A program made the translations under genes and the position numbers. 64,000 bases of DNA, from assembly GCF_015056685.1 (NCBI RefSeq), contig NZ_SVFW01000001.1, positions 62,001 through 126,000 of the forward strand, read 5' to 3'. Each line of letters opens with the position of its first letter. The first letter of the stretch is position 1. Below are positions 42,983 through 52,165 of this stretch, piece by piece. The DNA comes from Butyrivibrio sp. Lineage in GTDB: Bacteria > Bacillota > Clostridia > Lachnospirales > Lachnospiraceae. Under the pieces are notes generated by a model. It made no database searches. It was not told the origin of the DNA and worked only from the letters and a program-made list of their open reading frames with translations.

Positions 42983-45149
42983 ACTCCGCTCCAAAAGAAA
43001 CAATAAATACGTTTACACTTCTGGCTTTCAATGTCCTGTTTCTCCAGGTAAGAGGCTTAGGTCTGTTATAAAAATGCTTGCCGCTCTCATCACCTGTATC
43101 AACGCAAAGTGACCAATACGCACCTTCCGGAGGATTCGGAAGCATGATCTGAATATCCTCCCAGTATGCATTGATCGCAACATAAACTATATCATCATGA
43201 TTCTTTTTTTCAATAAATCCGGCGTATCTTACACAGATTACCCTCGAATCCTTTGTAATGTTCCCATTATCAGGATTTTCTGTATGAATACTAATATGAG
43301 GGTAGCCACAATGTGAAGGCAGTAAATCCTTTCTTATAGCCGGATGTTTTCTTCTAAACTGGATCATATTTCTATAGAAGTCAAAATAGTTTTTGTTCTT
43401 TTTTAAAAGATCCCAGTTAAGCCAAGATATCTCATTATCCTGGCAATAAGCATTATTATTGCCAAACTGAGTATTGCCAAATTCATCTCCCGCATAGATC
43501 ATCGGAGTTCCACGGCTGCACATAAGAACCGTTATGGCATTTCTCATCATTTTGAACCTGAGGTCCAGGATATTTTTATCTGTGGTCTCTCCTTCAGCTC
43601 CGCAGTTCCAGCTTCTGTTATCATTGGCTCCATCTGTATTATTCCAGCCATTATCTTCATTGTGCTTACCATTGTAAGAATACAGGTCATAAAGAGTAAA
43701 TCCGTCGTGACAGGTAATGAAGTTTACTGAAGAATCATATCCAAGGTATGAGCCGCCATACATGTCCATGGATCCTGTGATGCGCTTTACAGCTTCAGGA
43801 GCAGCCCATATATCGCCCTTTAGATAAGATCTTATATCATCTCGGTATTTTCCGTTCCACTCAGCCCATCTTTTCCATGCAGGGAAATTACCAACCTGAT
43901 ACATTCCGCCGGCATCCCATGCCTCAGCGATAAGCTTTACATTTCCAAGAATGGGGTCATAGGCAAGTCTCTGGATAAGAGGTGGTCTTTCCATTGGAGA
44001 ACCATCCTGGTCTCTTCCAAGGATACTTGCAAGATCAAATCTGAATCCATCCACTCTGTATTCAATAGCCCAGTATCTAAGGCACTCTACTATCAGTTCC
44101 TGTACCATGGGATGATTACAGTTCATGGTATTTCCGCAACCACTGAAATTGTAATATTGTCCATAAGGTGTCAGCAGATAATAGATATTATTATCAAAGC
44201 CTTTAAATGATATAAATGGTCCGTTTTCATTACCTTCAGCTGTGTGATTGAACACAACATCAAGGATAACTTCAATTCCGTTATCCTTAAGAGCTTTTAT
44301 CATGCGTTTTAATTCTACGCCCTCTTTATTGTACTCACTTTCAGAAGCATAGCTTGTATTGGGGGCAAAAAAACTGATGGTATTATATCCCCAGTAATCA
44401 AGGAGAGTCTTACCATTTACAATTCGTTTATCCCTTGTTTCATCAAATTCAAAAATAGGCATAAGCTCCACAGCCGAGATACCAAGCTTTCTAAGGTATT
44501 CAGCCTTTTCTTTTATGCCTTCGAATGTGCCTCTGCACTTTACACCTGATGAAGGATCCATGGTAAATCCACGAACATGCATCTCGTAAATAACGGTGTC
44601 ATTCATAGGTGTACACAGACTGTTTGTATCATTCCATTCAAAATTATTTCTTACGATCCTGGCTCTGTAAGCGCCATCCTTATTGGGGCTCTGTCCCCAT
44701 ATTCTTTGGCCTGAAACCGCCTTTGCATAAGGATCCAAAAGAAGATGGTCTTTATTGAATAAAAGGCCTTTTTCCGGGTCCCAGGGACCATCAACGCTAT
44801 AACAGTACTCTATATTCTCAATATCAAGGCCAAATACTATCATCGAATACACATTTCCTATCCTGTAGCTCTCAGGGAAAGGAATATGTGCAAAAGGAGT
44901 TGCCTCTCCTCGGTTATACAAAAGAAGTGTAATTGATGTTGCGCCCTTAGAATAAGCAGTAAAGTTTACACCATCTGCCAACATGGTCGCACCATTCATA
45001 TTATAAAAGCCTGGTCTGATCCTGAATCCATTGCATTCATCTAAGGCCAGCATCTGTCGGTTGAGATCTGTTTTTCTAAGTTCTCTTACCTGACGCTCGC
45101 CTATTTCGACCGGTTTTCTATTTTGTCTATGACGTCTATACTCATTCAT
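42972..45149 (-). CDS. glgX: Glycogen debranching enzyme (GlgX/isoamylase type)
   Basis: A 725-residue GH13 enzyme that cleaves alpha-1,6 branches of glycogen or limit dextrin. A CBM48-like N-terminal domain (about 45-160) is followed by the catalytic barrel: VILDVVFNHTAEG, nucleophile in VDGFRFDLAS, acid in LIAEAWDAGG, and FITCHDGF. There is no signal peptide, so it is cytoplasmic. No ribosome-binding site precedes the ATG and a -10-like TAAAAT ends 6 bases before it, so a leaderless message is possible. It is first in a run that includes a two-component system. Confidence 0.92.
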   Translation of the reverse strand: MNEYRRHRQNRKPVEIGERQVRELRKTDLNRQMLALDECNGFRIRPGFYNMNGATMLADGVNFTAYSKGATSITLLLYNRGEATPFAHIPFPESYRIGNVYSMIVFGLDIENIEYCYSVDGPWDPEKGLLFNKDHLLLDPYAKAVSGQRIWGQSPNKDGAYRARIVRNNFEWNDTNSLCTPMNDTVIYEMHVRGFTMDPSSGVKCRGTFEGIKEKAEYLRKLGISAVELMPIFEFDETRDKRIVNGKTLLDYWGYNTISFFAPNTSYASESEYNKEGVELKRMIKALKDNGIEVILDVVFNHTAEGNENGPFISFKGFDNNIYYLLTPYGQYYNFSGCGNTMNCNHPMVQELIVECLRYWAIEYRVDGFRFDLASILGRDQDGSPMERPPLIQRLAYDPILGNVKLIAEAWDAGGMYQVGNFPAWKRWAEWNGKYRDDIRSYLKGDIWAAPEAVKRITGSMDMYGGSYLGYDSSVNFITCHDGFTLYDLYSYNGKHNEDNGWNNTDGANDNRSWNCGAEGETTDKNILDLRFKMMRNAITVLMCSRGTPMIYAGDEFGNTQFGNNNAYCQDNEISWLNWDLLKKNKNYFDFYRNMIQFRRKHPAIRKDLLPSHCGYPHISIHTENPDNGNITKDSRVICVRYAGFIEKKNHDDIVYVAINAYWEDIQIMLPNPPEGAYWSLCVDTGDESGKHFYNRPKPLTWRNRTLKARSVNVFIVSFGAEYGV

Positions 45150-45155
45150 ACTAAT

Positions 45156-45161
45156 ATTTTA
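45156..45161 (-). promoter_or_regulatory. Possible -10 of a leaderless glgX promoter
   Basis: TAAAAT on the minus strand with a TGT extension, six bases before the glgX ATG. There is no good -35 at 17 bases. Confidence 0.3.
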
Positions 45162-45199
45162 ACATATGCTTGTTCAAATGAATCATGTAAAAAAATTAA

Positions 45200-45246
45200 A
45201 AAAGATGGAATTTTGTATGTAAATATAACAAAATTCCATCTTTTAT
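45200..45246. terminator. Terminator of the decarboxylase operon
   Basis: A perfect 17-bp stem (45200-45216 with 45228-45244), 11-base loop, A/T runs on both flanks. It lies 34 bases after the stop codon of the 45279 gene. Confidence 0.9.
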
Positions 45247-45278
45247 TATTCATTTATCCCGTTACAATATGTGATTGA

Positions 45279-46691
45279 TCACACTGGGTATGCACCATTC
45301 TTTGTATCAGCAGCTGTAACATCAACTTTTTCCTGCTGTGCAAGACGATACTTGAAGAAGTCTGTAGCAACCTGTGGGAACAATGCATAAGAAAGAGTAT
45401 CCTCATCCTGCTGTTTCCACTGTGCAACTTCTTTCTCAAACTTCTGAAGTCCTGGCTCGAGCTTATCTGCAGGTCTGCATGTGATAACCTCTCTGTCGCC
45501 AATGATCTTCTTCTGAACTTCTGGATTGAATGGCTTAATTGTCTTACCATACTCACCGGCAAGAAGGTCCTTAGTCTGGTCAGTAGCAACCTTGTATCTC
45601 TCACCCATAAGTACATTCATAACGGCCTGAGTACCAACGATCTGTGATGATGGTGTAACAAGAGGTGGCTCACCAAAGTCCTTACGAACACGTGGGATTT
45701 CCTCAAGAACTGTATCATACTTATCGCTTGCGTTCTGCTCTTTAAGCTGTGAAACCATGTTTGAAAGCATTCCACCAGGAACCTGATACATAAGAGTCTT
45801 GATATTAACACCAAGAACCTTAGGGTCCATAAGTCCGCTAGCAAGGCACTCTTCTCTGTATGGTCTGAAGTGATCTGCGATCTTAGCAAGAAGTTTCTGA
45901 TCAAGACCAGTCTCGAAAGGTTGTCCCTTGAATGCTTCTACCATAACTTCTGTAGCTGGCTGTGATGTTCCAAGTGCAAATGGAGAAATAGCACAGTCAA
46001 TAATATCAACACCTGCTTCAGCAGCCTTCATGTAAGTCATGCTGGCAACACCTGAAGTGTAATGTGTGTGAAGGTCAATAGGAAGTTTTGTAGCACTCTT
46101 AAGTGCCTTAACAAGCTTCTCTGCCTCGTAAGGAAGAAGAAGTCCTGCCATATCCTTGATACAGATAGAATCTGCACCCATTGACTCGATTTCCTTTGCA
46201 ATGTTCATCCAGTACTCTTCTGTATAAGCATCACCAAGTGTGTAAGCAAGAGCTATCTGAGCATGACCGCCCTCTTTCTTACAAGCCTTAACTGAAGCCT
46301 CAAGGTTTCTAAGGTCATTAAGACAGTCAAAGATTCTGATGATATCAATACCGTTTGCAATAGACTTCTGTACGAAATACTCTACTACGTCATCTGGATA
46401 ATGCTTGTAACCAAGGATATTCTGTCCTCTTAAAAGCATCTGAAGTTTTGTGTTCTTAAAGCCGTCACGGAGTTTTCTAAGTCTCTCCCATGGGTCTTCC
46501 TTAAGGAATCTCATGCAAGCGTCAAATGTAGCACCGCCCCAGCACTCTACTGCGTTATATCCAACCTTATCCATTGTATCAATGATAGGCAACATAACCT
46601 CTGTAGGCATTCTTGTTGCAATAAGTGACTGATGAGCATCACGCAGAACAGTCTCATTGATACGAACTGGTTTTCTCTCTAATTCTGCCAT
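45279..46691 (-). CDS. oadA: Oxaloacetate decarboxylase alpha / transcarboxylase 5S-like carboxyltransferase
   Basis: A 470-residue enzyme that transfers CO2 between oxaloacetate (or another 2-keto acid) and carrier biotin. RINETVLRDAHQSLIATRM, AVECWGGATFDACMRFL and the metal-site LPIDLHTHYTSG belong to the pyruvate carboxylase/OadA family, and ICIKDMAGLL carries the active-site lysine. It lacks the C-terminal biotin domain of full OadA (about 600 residues); the carrier is encoded separately at 47927. Last gene of the pump operon. Confidence 0.93.
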   Translation of the reverse strand: MAELERKPVRINETVLRDAHQSLIATRMPTEVMLPIIDTMDKVGYNAVECWGGATFDACMRFLKEDPWERLRKLRDGFKNTKLQMLLRGQNILGYKHYPDDVVEYFVQKSIANGIDIIRIFDCLNDLRNLEASVKACKKEGGHAQIALAYTLGDAYTEEYWMNIAKEIESMGADSICIKDMAGLLLPYEAEKLVKALKSATKLPIDLHTHYTSGVASMTYMKAAEAGVDIIDCAISPFALGTSQPATEVMVEAFKGQPFETGLDQKLLAKIADHFRPYREECLASGLMDPKVLGVNIKTLMYQVPGGMLSNMVSQLKEQNASDKYDTVLEEIPRVRKDFGEPPLVTPSSQIVGTQAVMNVLMGERYKVATDQTKDLLAGEYGKTIKPFNPEVQKKIIGDREVITCRPADKLEPGLQKFEKEVAQWKQQDEDTLSYALFPQVATDFFKYRLAQQEKVDVTAADTKNGAYPV

Positions 46692-46727
46692 ATCTATTAC
46701 ATCCTTTCTAAATTATAAAAAGTCTTT

Positions 46728-47870
46728 TTATACACCGAAGACAGCCATGAATGTTCCAGCAACAACGGCTGTACCAATAACACCGGCTACGTTAGGTCCC
46801 ATAGCATGCATGAGCAGGAAGTTTGATGGATCATACTCTGCACCAACCTTCTGTGATACACGTGCAGCCATAGGAACAGCAGATACACCCGCTGAACCGA
46901 TAAGAGGATTGATCTTGCCCTTTGTAATAAAGCAAAGGAGCTTTCCTAAAAGACATCCGGCTGCTGTACCAAATGCGAATGCTATAAGTCCAAGTACTAC
47001 TATGATAAGAGTTGTTGTGTTAAGGAAGGCCTCAGCACTTGTTGTAGCACCTACTGATGTACCAAGAAGGATAACTACGATATACATAAGTGCATTAGAA
47101 GCTGTTTCCTGAAGCTGACGAACAACTCCTGACTCTCTAAAGAGATTTCCCAGCATCAACATACCAATAAGAGGTGCTGTTGTAGGAAGAATCATGCTTA
47201 CTACGATAGTAACGATGATAGGGAAAAGAATCTTCTCAAGCTTAGATACTTCACGAAGCTGAGACATTCTGATCTTTCTCTCTTTATCTGTAGTAAGAGC
47301 CTTCATGATAGGTGGCTGGATCATAGGAACCAAAGCCATGTATGAATAAGCAGCAACGGCAATAGGTCCTAAGATTGAAGTCTGATGAAGCTTACTTGCA
47401 AGGAAGATTGAAGTAGGGCCATCTGCACCACCGATAATAGATACTGCTGCAGCCTGCTGATCATTAAAGCCAAAGAAAATAGCCATGAAATAAGCAGCGA
47501 AAATACCAAACTGAGCACCTGCTCCCATAAGGAAGCTGATAGGGTTTGCAATAAGTGGTCCAAAGTCTGTCATCGCTCCAACACCAAGGAATATCAGTGA
47601 AGGAAGAATTGCATATTCATCCAGGATATAGAAATAATGTAAAAGTCCGCCGGCTGCTCCGCCTACAGGCTCTGCCATAATATCCGGATAGATATTAACA
47701 AGAAGCATACCAAATGAAATTGGTACCAAAAGTAAAGGCTCAAATCCCTTAGCTATAGCAAGATACATAAACACAAGAGCAACAACTACCATGATATAGT
47801 TACCAGGAGTCATGGTTGTAAATGCAGTTTGCTGCCAGAGATTAGATAATGTATTAACAACGTAATCCAT
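46728..47870 (-). CDS. oadB: Na+-translocating decarboxylase beta subunit
   Basis: A 380-residue membrane protein with about nine helices. It decarboxylates carboxybiotin and exports Na+. The conserved SIIGGADGPTSIFLASKL holds the key Asp for Na+; the C-terminal GAEYDPSNFLLMHAMGPNVAGVIG is also a family hallmark. OadB, MmdB and GcdB cannot be told apart by sequence alone. Confidence 0.95.
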   Translation of the reverse strand: MDYVVNTLSNLWQQTAFTTMTPGNYIMVVVALVFMYLAIAKGFEPLLLVPISFGMLLVNIYPDIMAEPVGGAAGGLLHYFYILDEYAILPSLIFLGVGAMTDFGPLIANPISFLMGAGAQFGIFAAYFMAIFFGFNDQQAAAVSIIGGADGPTSIFLASKLHQTSILGPIAVAAYSYMALVPMIQPPIMKALTTDKERKIRMSQLREVSKLEKILFPIIVTIVVSMILPTTAPLIGMLMLGNLFRESGVVRQLQETASNALMYIVVILLGTSVGATTSAEAFLNTTTLIIVVLGLIAFAFGTAAGCLLGKLLCFITKGKINPLIGSAGVSAVPMAARVSQKVGAEYDPSNFLLMHAMGPNVAGVIGTAVVAGTFMAVFGV

Positions 47871-47926
47871 TTTTTATCCTCATTTCTGTTTTTATAAAAC
47901 AACAATAATATTCTCTGACAATTTAA

Positions 47927-48289
47927 TTAGTTAAGAGTTGCAAGAACAGTTCCAGCCTCAACAGAATCGCCAGCAGCAACATCAACACTTGCTACAGTTC
48001 CATCTGCAGGAGCAACCATAGGGATCTCCATCTTCATTGATTCGATAGTAACAACTGTGTCACCCTTCTTTACAGCCTGACCAACACTAGCATTGATCTT
48101 AAGTACTTTTCCTGCTGCACCAGCTTCAACCTTGATTGAACCTGCGCCAGCGCTTGCCTTCTTTGCAGGAGCTGCTGGAGCCTTAACTGCAGGAGCTGCA
48201 GCTGCTACAGGAGCTGCTCCTGAACCTGCGCCTTCTTCTACTGTTACATCATATACGTTTCCGTTAACGGTTATTGTATAGTTCTTCAT
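47927..48289 (-). CDS. Biotin carrier subunit of decarboxylase
   Basis: A 120-residue protein: a short N-terminal beta part, an Ala/Pro-rich flexible linker (about 20-50) and a biotinyl domain with the lysine in VTIESMKMEIPM. It shuttles CO2 on biotin between the carboxyltransferases and the membrane pump, like the transcarboxylase 1.3S subunit or MmdC. Confidence 0.95.
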   Translation of the reverse strand: MKNYTITVNGNVYDVTVEEGAGSGAAPVAAAAPAVKAPAAPAKKASAGAGSIKVEAGAAGKVLKINASVGQAVKKGDTVVTIESMKMEIPMVAPADGTVASVDVAAGDSVEAGTVLATLN

Positions 48290-48301
48290 TGTGTATACTC
48301 C

Positions 48302-49174
48302 TTATCTTTTCCAATTTTTATTTACTTTTCTGATTGATCTAACCTGGAAGCCATCTGTGCTTGCACTTCCTTCATAAGCTGCAATAGCAGCTGCTATAAC
48401 TGCAACAAGCTCAGCATCACCAACAAGATCTTCTTTCTCTTCGATCTGGCTGATTGTGTTGTCCATTGCTTCTTTTGCAAGTTCTTTATCATTAACTTTC
48501 TTTTTCTTGTTTCCACCAATAAAGATAGGGAACAGAGATATAATAAGTGAAATGATAATAAGAACCGAGAAAGCCATTCCCATACCAAGAAGTGTATTAA
48601 GACCGGCATTCTCAAGTTTCTCAGCGCTTGACTTATTAACTGTGATACCCATATCAGTAGCCATTGTCTCATTGTTCATATATACCTGGAACAATGCGGA
48701 GTGCTTTGTGCCCTGAAGTGTAGCATCAATTACAAGCTGCTCATCATCGTTAGTGTAGTAATTAACATCTGAAATATAAAGCTCATCAGCAAGTGTTGCA
48801 TCACTGGTATAACCGATCTCATCAAGGGCTTTATACCAGCTTGTGTAACCAGACTTTATAGCATTGTAAAAATCTTCATCAACGCCATCAAGTACAGTTC
48901 TCTCCATTCCGTTTGAAGTTTCAGTTCTAAACTTCATGGCAAGTGCAACATAAAGTTTTTCTTCGAAATTGTCAGGAGTAATTCCGTCCGCGTACCATGC
49001 TTCGAAATTCTGATCCTCTAAGTTATTCATGTAAGAAACAATAGAAGACTCGTTGAACATTTCAGCTGGGTACTTGCTGCTATCGATTGTCTTTGTCTTT
49101 GTTTCCTGTCCACAGGCACTCAGACTTAGGAAGCAGCTAAGAACAACTCCCAAAACCAAAAATTTACTCTTCAT
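48302..49174 (-). CDS. OadG-like subunit fused to an external lipoprotein domain
   Basis: A 290-residue protein. It starts with a lipoprotein signal (SLSAC, Cys21) and an outer domain of about 170 residues (22-190). One membrane helix follows (about 195-219), then a cytoplasmic tail ending in the OadG motif (ELVAVIAAAIAAYEG ... QVRSIRKVNKNWKR). OadG/MmdD subunits are usually about 80-120 residues with no lipobox. They hold the soluble carboxyltransferase to the beta subunit. ATG 49174, with AAGGGAG upstream, is preferred over 49192. The outer domain is unrecognised. Confidence 0.85.
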   Translation of the reverse strand: MKSKFLVLGVVLSCFLSLSACGQETKTKTIDSSKYPAEMFNESSIVSYMNNLEDQNFEAWYADGITPDNFEEKLYVALAMKFRTETSNGMERTVLDGVDEDFYNAIKSGYTSWYKALDEIGYTSDATLADELYISDVNYYTNDDEQLVIDATLQGTKHSALFQVYMNNETMATDMGITVNKSSAEKLENAGLNTLLGMGMAFSVLIIISLIISLFPIFIGGNKKKKVNDKELAKEAMDNTISQIEEKEDLVGDAELVAVIAAAIAAYEGSASTDGFQVRSIRKVNKNWKR

Positions 49175-49191
49175 TTTGAGTGCTCCCTTCA

Positions 49192-50622
49192 TTAAACTGT
49201 GCCGTGTTTCTTAGCAGGACGCTCATCTCTCTTTGTAAAAAGCATCTCGAATGCGCCAATAACATACTTTCTTGTATCAGCAGGCTCGATGATCTCATCA
49301 ACATAGCCTCTTGCTGCAGCACTCTTAACATTGTTCTGAAGCTGTGCATAATCAGATGCAGCCTTTGCTACTGTCTCAGCATCTTTTCCATCGCACATGA
49401 TCTTGGCAGCAAGATTTGCATCCATTGTACCGATCTGTGTATCAGGCCAGCTGATAGTTACATCTGCACCGATTGCCTTAGAGTTCATGATAACGTAAGC
49501 ACTACCAAAAGCCTTACCAGTTACAAGGTTAACCTTAGGAACTGTAGCATTTGCAAGTGCATAAACAAGCTTTCCTGCAGCCTTAGCTACATGTCTCTCA
49601 TCACACTTTGATGAGCCAAAGCCTGTTGCGTTTGTAAGTGTAAGAACAGGGATATCAAAAGCATCACAGAAATTAACAAAATCTGCAGCCTTCTCACAAG
49701 CATGTGCAGTAAGCTTGTCTTCAAACTTCTCTGCCTCTTTGCCGTTTTCATCAAAAATAGCTGTACGGTTACCAACAAGGCCTACTGTTGCGCCATTAAG
49801 TCTGATAAATCCAGTAACCATCTCTTTTGCATAATCTCTCTTTGTCTCAAAGAAAAGACCATTATCAGAAACCTGTGCAGCAACAAGTGCAGGATCTGCA
49901 GCTGCGCCGTCAAGGTTCTCGCATGCTCTGTTAAGATCATCAGTGCATTCCTGATATGAATCGCTGTCCTCATTGTTTGAAGGAAGGATTGAAACAAGCT
50001 CTCTGATCTGAGTATAGATAGATGCCTCATCTGTTACAACATCAACATTACCTACCTCTGAAGCCTGCCATTTAGCAGCTGATGTATCGCATTTCTCTTT
50101 GTAATTTCCTGCAAGTACGTTAGGAGAATTAACAAAAAGTTTTGCCTTATCAGCTTCCATGAATGTAAAGTCAGTGATCGAAGGAATAAGTGCAAGTCCT
50201 CCACCACATGTGCCGAAGATGGCTGTTATCTGTGGAACAACTCCGGAAGCCTCCACCTGCTTAAGATAAATTTCTCCAAATGCATTAAGTGCATCTGTTG
50301 CCTCCTGAAGACGAAGTCCTGCTGAATCGATAAGACCGATCACAGGTGAACCTGTCTTGATTGCCAGCTCATACAGGCGAACGATCTTCTTTGCATGCAT
50401 TTCGCCAATAGAACCGCCAAGTACTGACGCATCCTGACTGTATACATATACAAGATTGCCGTCGATAACACCATATCCGGTAACTACTCCATCAGATGGT
50501 GTTTCTTCCTGTTTCAGATTGAAATCTGTGTTTCTGGCTGTCACAAGGCCGCCAATTTCAACGAAACTGTTTTCGTCGAGCAAAGCATTTATTCTTTGAC
50601 TCGCTTGTGAAGAACTACTCAT
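49192..50622 (-). CDS. Acyl-CoA carboxyltransferase (methylmalonyl-CoA decarboxylase alpha / 12S-like)
   Basis: A 476-residue protein of the carboxyl-transferase superfamily. N- and C-terminal crotonase-like halves are seen: YSQDASVLGGSIGEMHAKKI and LIDSAGLRLQEATDAL, then LTNATGFGSS and NLVTGKAFGSAYVIMNSK. It would move CO2 from a malonyl-, methylmalonyl- or related CoA to the biotin carrier. LRLQE replaces the more usual GGARIQE, so it is a divergent member. ATG 50622 has GGAGG 8 bases upstream. First gene of the operon. Confidence 0.88.
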   Translation of the reverse strand: MSSSSQASQRINALLDENSFVEIGGLVTARNTDFNLKQEETPSDGVVTGYGVIDGNLVYVYSQDASVLGGSIGEMHAKKIVRLYELAIKTGSPVIGLIDSAGLRLQEATDALNAFGEIYLKQVEASGVVPQITAIFGTCGGGLALIPSITDFTFMEADKAKLFVNSPNVLAGNYKEKCDTSAAKWQASEVGNVDVVTDEASIYTQIRELVSILPSNNEDSDSYQECTDDLNRACENLDGAAADPALVAAQVSDNGLFFETKRDYAKEMVTGFIRLNGATVGLVGNRTAIFDENGKEAEKFEDKLTAHACEKAADFVNFCDAFDIPVLTLTNATGFGSSKCDERHVAKAAGKLVYALANATVPKVNLVTGKAFGSAYVIMNSKAIGADVTISWPDTQIGTMDANLAAKIMCDGKDAETVAKAASDYAQLQNNVKSAAARGYVDEIIEPADTRKYVIGAFEMLFTKRDERPAKKHGTV

Positions 50623-50733
50623 GTGTTTAACCTCCAATAAATTTTATGTGAATGTGTGCAACTATGTTATTTGATTATTGTGCATTTTTTCACAATCTCA
50701 AATCGCATAAACCCGCAACTTAAGTCAGAGTAT

Positions 50734-50739
50734 AGTATA
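50734..50739 (-). promoter_or_regulatory. Extended -10 of the decarboxylase operon promoter
   Basis: On the minus strand TGATATACT, about 112 bases before the first start codon, just after the scpB terminator. No convincing -35. The long AT-rich leader (50638-50733) holds nothing I recognise. Confidence 0.5.
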
Positions 50740-50752
50740 TCATAAAAAAAGC

Positions 50753-50792
50753 CAAAAAAAAGAGAAAATACATAAAAATTCAGTATTTTCCC
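50753..50792 (-). terminator. Terminator of scpAB
   Basis: A 10-bp stem (GGGAAAATAC with GTATTTTCTC, one G-U), 11-base loop, then eight T, 15 bases after the scpB stop. Confidence 0.88.
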
Positions 50793-50806
50793 TATCTTTT
50801 AATAAA

Positions 50807-51376
50807 TTAGATATCCAATTTTACATTTACTTCCTCTTCAGCCTGTGCCTTGAACTCTTCAACCTGCACAGGGCCTATTGTTGGAAGCTCTTCAAGGCTC
50901 CTTACTCCAAAGCTCCTTAAGAACTCTTCTGTTGTTCCAAAAAGCAGTGGTCTTCCGGGAGCATCCAGTCTGCCAAGCTCCTGAACAAGTCCAAACTCCA
51001 CAAGCCTGTTAACTGCGTGATCACTGTTTACTCCTCTTATTTTTTCCACTTCAAGCCTTGTGATTGGCTGCTTGTACGCGATTATGGAAAGTGTTTCCAT
51101 TAGAGAGTCAGTCAGAACCGCCTTTTTAGGAGTTTTCGCAATCTTTACCAAATATTCATACATTTCTTTTTTGGTACAAAGCTGAACAGCGTTCTCAAGT
51201 TCTATGATACCTATACCGCTGTCCTTTTTCTCATATTTCTCTTTTAAATACTCAATATATTTCTTTATCTCTTTTGATTCAGTCTCCATTGCCTTGGCCA
51301 GAGCGCTTATCTCAACTGAATCACCCATGGTAAAAAGAATAGCCTCTACTATTCCTGCGCCTTCTTCTTTTGTCAT
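50807..51376 (-). CDS. scpB: Segregation and condensation protein B
   Basis: A 189-residue subunit of the SMC-ScpAB condensin. Two winged-helix domains: EAILFTMGDSVEIS at the start and LSIIAYKQPITRLEVEKIRGVNSDHAVNRLVEFGLV in the second, with the typical GRPLLFGTTEEFLRSFG. It lies 4 bases after scpA. Confidence 0.96.
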   Translation of the reverse strand: MTKEEGAGIVEAILFTMGDSVEISALAKAMETESKEIKKYIEYLKEKYEKKDSGIGIIELENAVQLCTKKEMYEYLVKIAKTPKKAVLTDSLMETLSIIAYKQPITRLEVEKIRGVNSDHAVNRLVEFGLVQELGRLDAPGRPLLFGTTEEFLRSFGVRSLEELPTIGPVQVEEFKAQAEEEVNVKLDI

Positions 51377-51380
51377 AATA

Positions 51381-52130
51381 TCAGCTTGCCTTTCTGGAAG
51401 TAATTATTATATCTGCAAAGGTTCCGTCCTGCTGTATCTCTATTTCTCCAAGCTTCATTTCCTCAAGCACTATAAGGAACGTAACAATAACCTCTGTCTT
51501 ACTGTGTTGTTTTTCCAAGAGCTGTCTAAAGCTAAAACTCTTATGCTCTCTAATATATGCCTTGATATAAAGCGTCTTGGCATCCATATCCACAGTTTCT
51601 TTCTCAATATTTCCAAACTTACTACGGATTGGATCCACCTTATCTTCCTGCCTTTTTAAAAGTTCCTGGAAGATCTCGTTGAGCTTTGTGAGAGTCGCAT
51701 CACCAATAAGATCGCTAAAATCTATTGGCGCCTCGTATTCTTTTACCTCTTTGGGAATATCCTTATGTCTGAACCAGGACAAGCCCGCATCCATCTGCCT
51801 GTCTTTAAGTTCATAGGCCATATATTTGTACATTTTATACTCAAGAAGCTTTTCAACAAGTTCAGCTCTTGGATCCTCTTCCTCTCCGTCCTCGTTGACT
51901 TCTTTAGGAAGAAGCATTTTGCACTTGATATCAATAAGAGTTGCAGCCATTACCAGGAACTCGCTGGTAACTTCCATATCCTCTTTTTGCATGGCATTGA
52001 TGTATTCCATGTACTGTTCCGTAATGGTCACAATAGGAATATCATAGATATCTATCTGGTTTTTATCTATCAGGTGCATCAAAAGGTCCATTGGCCCCTC
52101 AAAGACCTGAAGCTTAATCTCTAGTGACAT
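51381..52130 (-). CDS. scpA: Segregation and condensation protein A
   Basis: A 249-residue kleisin that bridges the SMC heads. The start LQVFEGPMDLLMHLIDKNQIDIYDIPI and the helical AATLIDIKCKMLLP are standard; a C-terminal winged helix (VTFLIVLEEMKLGEI) is present. Operon with scpB and an upstream phosphoesterase. Confidence 0.96.
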   Translation of the reverse strand: MSLEIKLQVFEGPMDLLMHLIDKNQIDIYDIPIVTITEQYMEYINAMQKEDMEVTSEFLVMAATLIDIKCKMLLPKEVNEDGEEEDPRAELVEKLLEYKMYKYMAYELKDRQMDAGLSWFRHKDIPKEVKEYEAPIDFSDLIGDATLTKLNEIFQELLKRQEDKVDPIRSKFGNIEKETVDMDAKTLYIKAYIREHKSFSFRQLLEKQHSKTEVIVTFLIVLEEMKLGEIEIQQDGTFADIIITSRKAS

Positions 52131-52165
52131 AAAATCTCCTCACAAAACAATTCATACCAAATATC

